From positions 34,120 to 79,021 of the forward strand of contig JAPPNJ010000144.1 in NCBI GenBank assembly GCA_028818705.1: a stretch of 44,902 bases of DNA. The letters run 5' to 3'. The stretch's first letter is position 1, and each line of letters begins with the position of its first letter. The translations under genes and the position numbers were made by a program. This stretch comes from Candidatus Poribacteria bacterium. Its GTDB lineage: Bacteria > Poribacteria > WGA-4E > WGA-3G. Of this stretch, positions 1 through 8,443 are shown piece after piece. The notes below the pieces were generated by a model. That model saw only the letters and a program-made list of their open reading frames with translations, did not search any database and was not told where the DNA came from.

Positions 1-1
1 T

Positions 2-1213
2 GGTGGCGAAGGTGCTTATGTCGGTATCTGGGTCTATCGGATGCTGAACAGCAGGTGTCCTCTACAAGAGAAGATGGCACTCTTCTGGCACCATGTCTTC
101 GCGACCGGACTCGGCAAGAATCAACACATCCTTGCATCTTCAGACCAGATTGATATGCTTCGGCGCGTCGGTATGGGGAAAATGCGAGACATCCTGCTCG
201 AACTCTCCAAAGATCCGGCGATGATCTTCTGGCTCGATAATAACGAAAATCTCAAGGGCGAACCCAACGAGAATTACGGCAGAGAGCTTCTTGAGCTTTT
301 CTCATTAGGCGTGGGGAACTACTCAGAGGACGATATCAAGAACTGTGCCCTTGCTTTTACAGGTTGGACGTTCGGGCAACCGATTCCTTTGTATCCTCAC
401 GGTTACTACTCACCACCCTTCATATTCGATGAAGAAGTACACGACGACTGTGAAAAGACCTTCTTAGGACATACCGGGAATCTCAACGGGGATGACATCA
501 TCGATATCATCGTTGAGCAACCCGCTTGCGCCAAGTTTGTCTCCAGACACCTCTACAACTTCTTCGTCGCAGATGAGCCGCAAGTGCCGTCTTGGAATGT
601 GACGCCGCCGCGAGACCCGGATGCTATTGAGACGCTCTCAAACGCCTTTATGGCGTCGGACGGACATCTGGCGCACGTCTTGGAGGTCCTCTTCAATTCT
701 GATTTCTTCAAAGAAGCCCAATTTAAGAAGGTAAAAAGCCCGACCGAACTCGTCCTGGGAATCGTGAAGCTGACGGGTACTTTCCAAGGTCCACAACCCG
801 GAGCGGCACAGTTTGCGGGTGCTACCCAATTAATGGGGCAAAAACTCCTTGATCCACCCACGGTTGAAGGTTGGCACACCGGTAAAGAGTGGATTGACGG
901 TGGTCTGCTGACTGCTCGTGTTAACTTCGCCGTTCGCGAGGTGAGTGATGCGTCCAAACCTGGCATTCAGGATCTCATCGGTCGCTTGAAAGATAATGGG
1001 GACTCTGTCTCACCGGAAGAGTTTGTGGACAAATGTCTCGACTATGCTGGTCCACTGCAGATAGGCGATACCACACGTCAGTATTTAACCGAATTTGCCG
1101 AGGCGAGTGGTGAACTCAATTTTGGGGACGACGACCCTGCAGAGGAAAATGAAGCACGGATCGTGAGTATGCTTCAGTTAATTGTGGCTTCAAGAGAGTA
1201 TCAACTTGGCTAA
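2..1213 (+). CDS. DUF1800 family protein, 5'-truncated by the window edge
   Basis: The reading frame is open to base 2, and 13 in-frame residues precede the first internal ATG (base 41), so the true start lies upstream. The residues read WVYRMLNSRCPLQEKMALFW, the hallmark of DUF1800 proteins, in which an Arg and PLQEKM precede FWHxxF. Further family features are a GRELLELFSLGVGNY block, an AFTGWTF block and the late GWHTGKEW segment. DUF1800 proteins have no settled biochemical role. They are almost always encoded directly upstream of a DUF1501 gene, as here, and many are exported. Any signal peptide would be outside the window. The C-terminus looks complete. The DUF1501 gene follows after 86 nt and an NHL gene after that, so the three are probably one transcript. 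The family call is firm; function is unknown. Confidence 0.9.
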   Translation, partial: GGEGAYVGIWVYRMLNSRCPLQEKMALFWHHVFATGLGKNQHILASSDQIDMLRRVGMGKMRDILLELSKDPAMIFWLDNNENLKGEPNENYGRELLELFSLGVGNYSEDDIKNCALAFTGWTFGQPIPLYPHGYYSPPFIFDEEVHDDCEKTFLGHTGNLNGDDIIDIIVEQPACAKFVSRHLYNFFVADEPQVPSWNVTPPRDPDAIETLSNAFMASDGHLAHVLEVLFNSDFFKEAQFKKVKSPTELVLGIVKLTGTFQGPQPGAAQFAGATQLMGQKLLDPPTVEGWHTGKEWIDGGLLTARVNFAVREVSDASKPGIQDLIGRLKDNGDSVSPEEFVDKCLDYAGPLQIGDTTRQYLTEFAEASGELNFGDDDPAEENEARIVSMLQLIVASREYQLG

Positions 1214-1299
1214 CTTTTTGTTGGGTCGGCACGTTTGTGTAAGGATGGAATTTAAGGGACGATTCTATTAAAGCGTGTTTGCCTATAGGAGAGATTGAC

Positions 1300-2433
1300 A
1301 TGAGTACTACGAAGAAACCCCCGGTCCTTGTCGTTGTGCAGCTGAGTGGCGGCAACGACTTCATGAATACACTCATCCCCTATACGGCGGGGATTTACCA
1401 CGATTCCCGACCTGTTGTAGGCATCAAAGCCGAAGATGTGTTACCGCATGACAATACCTTGGGATGGAATCCGAGCGCTGGACCGCTAAAAGAGATGTTT
1501 GATGCCGGTGATGTCGCCGTTGTGCAGGGTATAGGCTATCCAGATTCAAACCGCTCCCACTTCCGGGCAATGGATATTTGGCATACCTGTGAACCGCTGG
1601 AGATCGGTGATGAAGGTTGGGTCGGTAGGCTCGTCCGCGAACTCGATCCGCAGAGTCAAAACGTCCTTACCGCTGTCAGTTTCGGACAAGGACTCCCGCG
1701 TGCGTGTGCGCTTTCTGGTGTTCCTGTTACGTCTGTCGGCGATTTGGATAACTACGGTCTGATGACCAGTATTGGCGATGAATCTCACCGGACAAAGGCG
1801 CTTGAAGTGTTCAAGGCAATGTATAGTAGTACGGTCGGCACTGGTATCGTGATGGATTACCTCAGCCAGACCGGGTTGGATGTGATTAAAGGTGCCGATG
1901 AACTCAAGAAGGCACCGGCGATGTACGAGTCTGACGTGGAATACCCGGAAAACGCTATCGGAAAAAGCTTACGGGATGTCGCTCGCGTCCACTTCGCTGA
2001 CCTCGGCACACGCGTCTTCTACACGCAGCACGGCGGGTATGATAACCACGCCAACGAGGTCCCGACGCACCCACGGCTCCTTACCGAGCTTACGGAAGCC
2101 ATCCAAGCGTTCTTCACGGATTTACGGGCGCACGATGCCTCTGAAGAGGTCGTTATGTACGTCTTCACGGAATTCGGCAGACGTATCCGAGACAACGCCA
2201 GTGGAACCGACCATGGAACCGGCGGCGGTGCCTTTATCATCGGTGATCGGGTGAAAGGTGGACTCTACGCAGAGTATCCTTCCCTTGATCCTACCCGTTG
2301 GGCACACGGCGAAGACCTTGAGCATACGATCGACTTCCGTGGCATCTACGGAACGCTCCTTGAGCAGTGGATGGGTGTGGACCCAACTCACATTGTCGGC
2401 GGAAATTTTGAACAGATCCACCCATTTTCTTAG
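1300..2433 (+). CDS. DUF1501 family protein
   Basis: A 377-residue protein of the DUF1501 family, which is related to the alkaline phosphatase/sulfatase superfamily. Visible motifs are QLSGGNDFMNTLIPY (from residue 14), SNRSHFRAMDIW (about 83), QHGGYDNHANEVPTHPRLL (from 243), FTEFGRR (E291) and the metal-site-like GTDHGTGGG (His305), followed by VKGGLYAEYP. The chosen start is the ATG at 1300, preceded by AGGAGA at 1288-1293; an in-frame TTG at 1279 has no better ribosome site. Most family members carry a Tat signal, but none is seen here, so the protein may be cytoplasmic or the signal may have been lost. It sits between the DUF1800 and NHL genes, the usual partnership. The catalytic role of the family is not established. 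Confidence 0.9.
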   Translation: MSTTKKPPVLVVVQLSGGNDFMNTLIPYTAGIYHDSRPVVGIKAEDVLPHDNTLGWNPSAGPLKEMFDAGDVAVVQGIGYPDSNRSHFRAMDIWHTCEPLEIGDEGWVGRLVRELDPQSQNVLTAVSFGQGLPRACALSGVPVTSVGDLDNYGLMTSIGDESHRTKALEVFKAMYSSTVGTGIVMDYLSQTGLDVIKGADELKKAPAMYESDVEYPENAIGKSLRDVARVHFADLGTRVFYTQHGGYDNHANEVPTHPRLLTELTEAIQAFFTDLRAHDASEEVVMYVFTEFGRRIRDNASGTDHGTGGGAFIIGDRVKGGLYAEYPSLDPTRWAHGEDLEHTIDFRGIYGTLLEQWMGVDPTHIVGGNFEQIHPFS

Positions 2434-2454
2434 AGACAACGGCAGGAGGCTATT

Positions 2455-3468
2455 ATGGGTAGACCTTATGGCTTGCTGCGTGCTGGGTATCCATTTCACA
2501 TGACCCTGAGCATGCGGCGTACGACAAACTTTCCGATTGACATCGCAATCGGACAAGAGGGTCGTCTATATATCATGTGTCGTAGCGACGGCACGGCAAT
2601 GATTCGGAAATATCATGTTGATGACGAAGATCTCGGGACGATGGGCGGTTACGGTCAGGGCGATGGTCAATTCACATGGCCCGTGACAATTACTGCTGAC
2701 AGTGAAGAGAACCTCTATATATCCGATGAATACTTGCATCGGATTGTTGCCTTGAGTAGTGAGGGTGAACACATCGGTACGTGGGGTGAACACGGCACCG
2801 ATCCCGGGCAACTCAATGGACCCTCTGGTATGGATTTCGATCCAGATGAGAATCTCTACATCGCTGACAGTTTAGGGCATCGCGTACAGAAGTTCACCAA
2901 AGACGGCAAGTTTCTCTTAGCGTGGGGAAGCCACGGTGATGGTGAAGGCGAATTCAACATGCCGTGGGGTGTCGCTGTAGATGAACTCGGTGATGTTTAT
3001 GTTTCGGATTGGCGAAACGACCGGGTGCAGAAGTTCAATGCCGAAGGAGAGTTCCTCTTTGAATTTGGTAAATCCGGTAGCGGCAGCGGCGAACTCAATC
3101 GTCCCGCTGGTATTGACGTCGATTTGAACGGCGATATCTATGTTGCTGACCGTGGAAACGATCGCATCCAACTTTTCAACGAAGAGGGACGGTATGTGCA
3201 AAAATTCCTCGGAGACGCTACGTTGTCAAAGGTGTCACAGGCTTATATGATGACGAACGGCAGTCCAAATCGGATGCGAGACATGGCGGACTTAGAACCG
3301 CAGAAATACCTGCGTTCACCCAGATCCGTGGCTGTCAGCGACGATGGGTTGATGTTTGTGCCAGACTTTGGAGCCTACCGGGTTCAGGTGTATCGGAATA
3401 TGGCAGTACCGTTGACACCGCAGCAGCTTAGTCCACCGCGCCGGTCGGTTACGTTACATCAAGAGTAA
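2455..3468 (+). CDS. NHL-repeat beta-propeller protein
   Basis: A 337-residue protein made almost wholly of NHL repeats. Each unit carries a pattern like G(E/Q)(F/L)xxPxGxxxDxxGxxYVxDxxNxRVQKF; four are textbook (about residues 70-265) and weaker ones flank them, consistent with a six-bladed propeller. No signal peptide or membrane segment is visible at the N-terminus. The start is supported by a GGAGG at 2445-2449, six bases before the ATG. It lies 21 nt after the DUF1501 stop and is followed by a terminator, so it closes the operon. NHL propellers usually act as binding scaffolds, and some are lyases or lactonases. No catalytic residues can be assigned, so the role is unknown. Confidence 0.88.
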   Translation: MGRPYGLLRAGYPFHMTLSMRRTTNFPIDIAIGQEGRLYIMCRSDGTAMIRKYHVDDEDLGTMGGYGQGDGQFTWPVTITADSEENLYISDEYLHRIVALSSEGEHIGTWGEHGTDPGQLNGPSGMDFDPDENLYIADSLGHRVQKFTKDGKFLLAWGSHGDGEGEFNMPWGVAVDELGDVYVSDWRNDRVQKFNAEGEFLFEFGKSGSGSGELNRPAGIDVDLNGDIYVADRGNDRIQLFNEEGRYVQKFLGDATLSKVSQAYMMTNGSPNRMRDMADLEPQKYLRSPRSVAVSDDGLMFVPDFGAYRVQVYRNMAVPLTPQQLSPPRRSVTLHQE

Positions 3469-3493
3469 TTTTTAGACGAATATGAAAACACAG

Positions 3494-3527
3494 AAAAGCC
3501 GAGCGTACCTATATGCTCGGCTTTTTT
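3494..3527 (+). terminator. Rho-independent terminator after the DUF1800/DUF1501/NHL operon
   Basis: A perfect 11-bp stem, AAAAGCCGAGC (3494-3504) with GCTCGGCTTTT (3515-3525), a 10-nt loop and a run of six T at 3522-3527. It lies 25 nt past the NHL stop codon. Confidence 0.92.
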
Positions 3528-3723
3528 GCGCACCGACGAGAAAATGAATCTTCGGTAGGCGAAATATCCTAATTTCGCCTGTTCAAATATTCAAGTAATT
3601 GTAAAATCTATATTTATGCATCCATTCCACTGTAAAATTGTGTCTTTAACAAACAGACAATGCCCGAATAATTTGTACGATAGTATATGTTTTATTAGGT
3701 TGATACATTATACCTCTGAGACG

Positions 3724-3752
3724 TTGCGATTTAAACAGGGTGTTGGTATAAT
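3724..3752 (+). promoter_or_regulatory. Sigma70-type promoter of the lipoprotein array
   Basis: TTGCGA (3724-3729), a 17-nt spacer, then TATAAT (3747-3752) with an extended -10 TG at 3744-3745. It is 32 nt upstream of the first lipoprotein start and lies in the only sizeable gap (3469-3784) before the six-lipoprotein array. The rest of this gap holds the upstream terminator and AT-rich sequence with no convincing gene. Confidence 0.75.
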
Positions 3753-3784
3753 ACTGGGTGAAATCGGCAATCAGGAGAAAGCGT

Positions 3785-4423
3785 ATGAAAGTATTAATCA
3801 TCTTGGGTATCTGTGCCCTGATGTTCGTTGGCTGCACCAGTGCCGAATACCAGAAGATGCAAGCAGAACGTGATCAGCTCCTCAAGAATTATGAAGACCT
3901 CCGCGAAGAACATAGTGAACTCAAAGTCAAAACCGGCATAACTGATACACTCCTCGGAAAGTGGCAGTTCCTAAACCTTGAGGTCGAAGAGGGGGCTGCC
4001 ATCGAAGATGTTGCGAAAACCCGGGCTGCGCTTCGCGCCCTTGATTTAAAAAACCTCACACTCGAATTCTTTGAGGCGCGGGATATCTACCACTACCGAG
4101 GTAAAAACGGCGGCACAGAGATTTTTGGTCAATTTAGCATCTTCACCATCCGGTATGGCGACGAACCGTTTCCCTTCATCCGGTTTATCAAACGCTCTGG
4201 TCCGGAGCTATCGCAACTCCTTTTTGCCGTAAGTCGTGATAGGCAATCGTCTGGGCCTCTTGGACTTTCAGACCCACAAGGGCTTGCAACAGCAAAAGAA
4301 ATCAGTATTTCAGTTACGGAGGACAGGTTATATCTCACGATGCACGGTAAGATGCAATTAGGTCCCACCGGTTGGGTGCAAAGTGGTGGAATGCACTGCT
4401 ACTTTGAGAGGGTTGAGGAATGA
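3785..4423 (+). CDS. Tandem lipoprotein paralog 1 (short form)
   Basis: A 212-residue predicted lipoprotein: short basic start MK, hydrophobic segment, lipobox FVGC with Cys17. The start at 3785 has AGGAG at 3773-3777 and gives a normal signal peptide; a longer in-frame reading from 3758 would bury it. After a charged, probably coiled region (YQKMQAERDQLLKNYEDL) come the core motifs shared by all six genes of the array: LGKWQFLNLEVEEG (about 55), NLTLEFFEARDIYHY, RYGDEPFPFIRF, and the closing VTEDRLYLTMHGKM plus GWVQSGGMHCYFERVEE. I recognise no named family. The stop overlaps the next start (ATGA), so translation is probably coupled. It is most likely anchored in the outer membrane or periplasmic face; function is unknown. 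Confidence 0.85.
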   Translation: MKVLIILGICALMFVGCTSAEYQKMQAERDQLLKNYEDLREEHSELKVKTGITDTLLGKWQFLNLEVEEGAAIEDVAKTRAALRALDLKNLTLEFFEARDIYHYRGKNGGTEIFGQFSIFTIRYGDEPFPFIRFIKRSGPELSQLLFAVSRDRQSSGPLGLSDPQGLATAKEISISVTEDRLYLTMHGKMQLGPTGWVQSGGMHCYFERVEE

Positions 4424-5049
4424 AATTATTCACTATTTTTAGCGTGCTGATACTGGTTTTTGCGGGTTGCACGAGTGCGAGATACCAAGAGATGCAAAGC
4501 GAACGCGATAAATTGCGAGCGGCACATGAGGATGCCCGTAGAAAAACTGACCCGCGCCCAATGGAAGATAATTTAACCCAAGGGCTTCTCGGTACATGGC
4601 AATTTCTGGACATAGAGGTTGCCGAAGGCGATTTGAGTGAAGAACTGGCAGCACTAAAGTATGAACTCCAGGCGACGGCTCGCCAAAACCTCAGAATTGA
4701 ATTTTTTATGGATCAAAACGTCTTCCGTCGATACCGAGGGAAAAATGGGGACGTGGAGGTGACGGGAGGTTTCAAAATCAGTGCAAAGCGTTACGGCGAT
4801 GCGTTGTTTCCGTACCTGCGGGTTTTTCGGGATACAGGCGAACGTTTCCCTGAATTTATCTCCGGTGTTCCACCGAATGTGCGCGATACACCAGATAATG
4901 CTTCTATGCAGTTGGTTCCGTGGAATTGGATAGGTATTTCAGTCACAGAGGACAGATTGTCCTTAACCCTGTTTGGTGTGATGGAATTAACACCGAATGG
5001 GTGGGCGCAAAGCAGAGGGGTCCGCTGTACTTTCAAGCGAATTAAGTGA
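4420..5049 (+). CDS. Tandem lipoprotein paralog 2 (short form)
   Basis: A 209-residue lipoprotein with lipobox FAGC (Cys17) and +2 Thr. It starts in a 4-nt ATGA overlap with paralog 1, with GAGG at 4415-4418 as ribosome site. The mature part starts with the same TSARYQEMQSERDKLRAAHEDARRK-like charged segment as paralogs 1 and 5. It continues with LGTWQFLDIEVAEG, ARQNLRIEFFMD, RYGDALFPYLRVF and the closing VTEDRLSLTLFGVMELTPNG and RCTFKRIK. It lacks the long variable insert of the long forms. It belongs to the array starting at 3785; function is unknown. Confidence 0.85.
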   Translation: MKLFTIFSVLILVFAGCTSARYQEMQSERDKLRAAHEDARRKTDPRPMEDNLTQGLLGTWQFLDIEVAEGDLSEELAALKYELQATARQNLRIEFFMDQNVFRRYRGKNGDVEVTGGFKISAKRYGDALFPYLRVFRDTGERFPEFISGVPPNVRDTPDNASMQLVPWNWIGISVTEDRLSLTLFGVMELTPNGWAQSRGVRCTFKRIK

Positions 5050-5092
5050 GGGTGGTTTATTTATATTTTTTCAAAGTGAAGGGGGATGAGCG

Positions 5093-6016
5093 GTGAAAAT
5101 GCTAATGGGCCTTGGTATTATAGTGATGATGTTCACAAGCTGCGGGACACTAACGCCCCAGGAGACGCAACAGGAACGGCTTCGTCTGCTTGAGGCTTAT
5201 GATGAGGCACGCCAAAGACACAATCCGGAGAAAGTTAAAGAGGCTGTGAAAGACCTCCTCATCGGGAAATGGCAATATGTCGGTTTAGAAGTTGAGGAGG
5301 ATAACGGCATCGCCCAAAGAGCAGAGTCGGTCTCTCAGCAGATGTCCTCCACTGTAGATGAGACTCCCGAAAATGCCACAACCGAGCGGATAAAACCACC
5401 TGATTCACTGGAACAGACGGAAGTGCCAGATTTGCCAAATCCAGAGACAGATATACAGGCTTCGGGGGAAAATACAACACGCTTGCCACGAATAGAGGTG
5501 ACGGACGAAAAATCGGAACAACAGATATTGGCGGCAAAAGCGGCACTTGTCGCATCTACGCGCCAAAACCTCACGCTTGAGTTTTTTGAAGATCGTAGTT
5601 CGTACTACTATAGCAGTAACAACGGCGGCAAAAGTGCCACTGGGCAATGTTACATCACCACGAAACGGTACGGCGATGATCCATTTCCATTTATCAGTTT
5701 TAATCGGCGGACTGGACCAGAGATGGTTGAATTTATATTCGGTTCTGAACCGGTAAAGTGGAGAACTGCCAAGGAGCGGGAGCGAAAGATCGCTATGCGG
5801 CGTAATATCACGCCCATATCCGGCGCGAAACGCAATAGACGTCTAACCAGTCCGCCGGTACAACCGGTTCGCCGACAGGAAACATCCATTTTAATGTCGG
5901 GCATTACGGTGACAGAGGACAGGCTCTATTTGGTGCTCTACGGAAAAGTGGAACTAACGCCAAATGGTTGGGTGCGAATGGGTGGGCTGCGATGTACCTT
6001 TAGACGGATTGAGTAG
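5093..6016 (+). CDS. Tandem lipoprotein paralog 3 (long form)
   Basis: A 307-residue lipoprotein with lipobox FTSC (Cys17). The GTG start at 5093 is supported by AAGGGGG at 5079-5085, seven bases upstream; an ATG two codons later is too far from it. The mature N-terminus, LTPQETQQERLRLLEAYDEA to LIGKWQYVGLEVEE, is almost identical to paralogs 4 and 6. A low-complexity insert rich in Pro, Thr, Ser and Glu (about residues 65-140) separates it from the core (ASTRQNLTLEFFEDRSSYYY, TTKRYGDDPFPFISFNRRTG). A second basic insert (about 225-265) precedes the closing GITVTEDRLYLVLYGKVEL and RCTFRRIE. The inserts differ between paralogs while the ends are conserved. Function is unknown. Confidence 0.85.
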   Translation: MKMLMGLGIIVMMFTSCGTLTPQETQQERLRLLEAYDEARQRHNPEKVKEAVKDLLIGKWQYVGLEVEEDNGIAQRAESVSQQMSSTVDETPENATTERIKPPDSLEQTEVPDLPNPETDIQASGENTTRLPRIEVTDEKSEQQILAAKAALVASTRQNLTLEFFEDRSSYYYSSNNGGKSATGQCYITTKRYGDDPFPFISFNRRTGPEMVEFIFGSEPVKWRTAKERERKIAMRRNITPISGAKRNRRLTSPPVQPVRRQETSILMSGITVTEDRLYLVLYGKVELTPNGWVRMGGLRCTFRRIE

Positions 6017-6050
6017 AAGACTTGACTTGAAGTAAAGGAGGGAGTAAGTG

Positions 6051-6941
6051 GTGAAAATGCTGACAATGCTCGGTGTTATGCTGGTGGTGTTCAGCGGTTG
6101 TGCGGTGCTAACGCCCCAGGAGACGCAACAGGAACGGCTTCGTCTGCTTGAGGCTTATGATGAGGCACGCCAAAGACACAACCCGGAGAAAGTTAAAGAG
6201 GCTGTGAGAGACCTCCTCATCGGGAAATGGCAGTATGTCGGATTAGAGGTCGAAGGTGGCAACACCACGGTGAAGGGCGTTAAACCGACACCGGATCAGC
6301 AGAAAAACTCGCCGAATTCCTTTGCGGAGCGTGTTTTCAAGCGTGCTATAAGTGAACAGAAAGCAGCATCACCAAACTCGCCTGATCCAGAAGCAGGCGA
6401 ACAGGTTTCAGAAGAGAATGCCCCTCGTCTGCCGCGTATTGAAGTGACCGATGAAAGGTCGAGCCAACAGATACTGGGAGCAAAAGTTGCGCTTGTTGCA
6501 TCTACGCGTCAAAATCTCACGATCGAATTTTCTGAGGCCCATGGCTCTTACCATTACAGCGGCAGCAATCGGGGCAAAAATGTCACAGGGCAGTGTTACG
6601 TTACTACCAAACAATACCAAGACGATATTTTTCCGTTTGTCCGCTTTAATCAACGCACGGGACCGGAGATGCTGGAATTCCTATTCGGTTCGGAACCCGT
6701 GAAACAGATCGCTGCGAAGCAAAAACAGGAACTGGCTGCTATCGTACAGAATCGCAGAATGGGTGTAAAAGCTGCACGGCGAGCCATGGCAAAACGAACC
6801 TCTTTTTCAGCTGCTTCGATGGCAGGCATTACGGTGACGGAGGATACACTTTATCTTGTCCTGTACGGAGATATGAAACTAACTCCGAGAGGTTGGATGC
6901 GGACCGGCGGACTGCGATGCACTTTTAGGCGGATCGAGTAG
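6051..6941 (+). CDS. Tandem lipoprotein paralog 4 (long form)
   Basis: A 296-residue lipoprotein with lipobox FSGC. Two adjacent GTG codons (6048 and 6051) are possible starts; 6051 matches the GTG-AAA-ATG opening of paralog 3 and lies nine bases after AGGAGG (6036-6041). Over about 130 nt (6108-6238) the DNA differs from paralog 3 (5150-5280) at only about three positions, including synonymous sites, which points to recent duplication or gene conversion. The insert after GKWQYVGLEVEGG is unrelated in sequence to that of paralog 3. The core and closing motifs are kept (RTGPEMLEFLFGSEPVK, GITVTEDTLYLVLYGDMKL, GLRCTFRRIE). Only one base separates its stop from the next ATG. Confidence 0.84.
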   Translation: MKMLTMLGVMLVVFSGCAVLTPQETQQERLRLLEAYDEARQRHNPEKVKEAVRDLLIGKWQYVGLEVEGGNTTVKGVKPTPDQQKNSPNSFAERVFKRAISEQKAASPNSPDPEAGEQVSEENAPRLPRIEVTDERSSQQILGAKVALVASTRQNLTIEFSEAHGSYHYSGSNRGKNVTGQCYVTTKQYQDDIFPFVRFNQRTGPEMLEFLFGSEPVKQIAAKQKQELAAIVQNRRMGVKAARRAMAKRTSFSAASMAGITVTEDTLYLVLYGDMKLTPRGWMRTGGLRCTFRRIE

Positions 6942-6942
6942 C

Positions 6943-7539
6943 ATGAAAATTTTAACGTCCCTCAATATCCTAATGCTAATATTCACGAGTTGCACTTCTG
7001 CGAAATATCAGCAGATGCAGGATGAACGGGACAGACGCCGCGCGGCGTATGAAGATGCCCGAAGAAAAAACGACTGGCAGACGCTCAAGGGTACCCTTGA
7101 GCGTGAAGTGCTCGGTACGTGGCAGTTTCTCGGCATAGAGGTATTGGAGAGTGATCTGAGCAACGAGATTCAGACAGCAGCAGTCGCGCTTGCCGCGTCG
7201 AGTCGCAAAAACCTTACGCTCCGCTTTTTTCAGGAGACCCACGCCCGCTTTTATGAACTCAACAACGGCAATATCAACGCATCGGGTGAATTTACTATCA
7301 GGATTGAGCGTATTGCTGAGACGTTGGTACCTTTGATTAAACTGGATCGCTATAAAAGCCTGGCCCCAGAAGAGGTTATATTCAGTCGTCCGGGACTGAG
7401 GAGAACCTTGATTGCAATAGAGGCGGATAGACTCTATCTGACAATCGGCTACGGGCAATTGTTGACTCCTGCGGGTTGGGCTCAGATTGGTGGGTCCAGA
7501 TATTCCTTCGAGCGGGTTAAAAATAAGGGGCTAAAATAA
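6943..7539 (+). CDS. Tandem lipoprotein paralog 5 (short form)
   Basis: A 198-residue lipoprotein with lipobox FTSC (Cys17) and the TSAKYQQMQDERDRRRAAYED opening that marks the short forms. It is the most diverged member: LGTWQFLGIEVLESD and SSRKNLTLRFFQET are kept, but the RYGDxPFP block is replaced by IERIAETLVPLIKLD and the closing block is reduced to EADRLYLTIGYGQLLTPAGWAQIGG. The start follows the previous stop by one base, so translation is probably coupled. A short form inserted between two long forms shows that the array did not arise by one simple expansion. Function is unknown. Confidence 0.82.
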   Translation: MKILTSLNILMLIFTSCTSAKYQQMQDERDRRRAAYEDARRKNDWQTLKGTLEREVLGTWQFLGIEVLESDLSNEIQTAAVALAASSRKNLTLRFFQETHARFYELNNGNINASGEFTIRIERIAETLVPLIKLDRYKSLAPEEVIFSRPGLRRTLIAIEADRLYLTIGYGQLLTPAGWAQIGGSRYSFERVKNKGLK

Positions 7540-7555
7540 ACGGAACAAATAAACT

Positions 7556-8422
7556 ATGAGAATGTTAACGATGCTCGGTGTGATGGTGGTAGCATTCAGC
7601 AGTTGTGCGGTGCTAACGCCCCAAGAGACGCAGCAGGAACGGCTTCACCTGCTTGAGGCTTATAACGAAGCACGTCAAAGACACAATCCAGAGAAAGTCA
7701 AGCAGGCAGTAAAGGATCTCCTCGTTGGCAAGTGGCAGTACGTCGGGTTGGAAGTTGAAGAGGGCAGTATCACAGCAAAAGTAACAGATCCGATGCTAAA
7801 ACATCAGATGCCCTCTTCTGTGGCAGGAGTTTCCAAGGAAGATAAAAACGAACAGGCAACAACACCCGCCACGCCTGAAAAGGTGGAAACACCAGATTCA
7901 CCAGATCCGGAGGCAACCCGTCTACCGCGTATTGAAGTAACTGATAAAAAATCGAGTCAACAAATATTAGGGGCAAAGGCGGCACTCGTTGCTTCTACAC
8001 GTCAAAATCTCACGCTCGAATTTTTCGAGGACCGCGGTTCCTACCATTACAACAGCAGCAATCGTGGTAAGACTGTCACAGGGCAATGTTATGTTACCAC
8101 CAAACGGTACGGAGACGATCCGTTCCCGTTTATCAGTTTTAATCGACGCACCGGCACAGATCTGGTTGAATTCCTATTTGGCTCTGAACCCGTAAAGCGT
8201 ATTGCTGCGAAGAAAAAGCGGGAGCACGCAGATAGAATACGCGAGGTAGGGACCTTAAGCGCACGACTTAACAGAACAACCTCCTTTACGATGGCGAAGG
8301 CACCAGGTATTACAGTGACAGAAGACACGCTCTATTTGATACTGTACAGGGATATGGAATTAACGCCCGAAGGTTGGATGCGGACCGGCGGACTGCGATG
8401 CACTTTTAAGCGAATCGAATAG
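7556..8422 (+). CDS. Tandem lipoprotein paralog 6 (long form)
   Basis: A 288-residue lipoprotein with lipobox FSSC and the CAVLTPQETQQERLHLLEAY opening of the long forms. Its DNA in that region is clearly related to paralogs 3 and 4 but less similar than they are to each other. It has its own Lys/Glu/Pro/Thr-rich insert (about residues 65-125) before RLPRIEVTDKKSSQQILGAK, a stretch shared with paralogs 3 and 4. The core ASTRQNLTLEFFEDRGSYHY, TTKRYGDDPFPFISFNRRTG and the closing GITVTEDTLYLILYRDMEL and GLRCTFKRIE are intact. The ribosome site before ATG 7556 is weak, so it may depend on read-through translation from paralog 5. It is the last member of the array; a propeller gene follows after 21 nt. 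Confidence 0.84.
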   Translation: MRMLTMLGVMVVAFSSCAVLTPQETQQERLHLLEAYNEARQRHNPEKVKQAVKDLLVGKWQYVGLEVEEGSITAKVTDPMLKHQMPSSVAGVSKEDKNEQATTPATPEKVETPDSPDPEATRLPRIEVTDKKSSQQILGAKAALVASTRQNLTLEFFEDRGSYHYNSSNRGKTVTGQCYVTTKRYGDDPFPFISFNRRTGTDLVEFLFGSEPVKRIAAKKKREHADRIREVGTLSARLNRTTSFTMAKAPGITVTEDTLYLILYRDMELTPEGWMRTGGLRCTFKRIE

Positions 8423-8443
8423 TTTACTGCAGGAGAAAATCGT

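Noticed and set aside
553..966. Long minus-strand open frame inside the DUF1800 gene
   Set aside because: Its translation has no recognisable domain, and it lies wholly inside a well-supported gene on the other strand.
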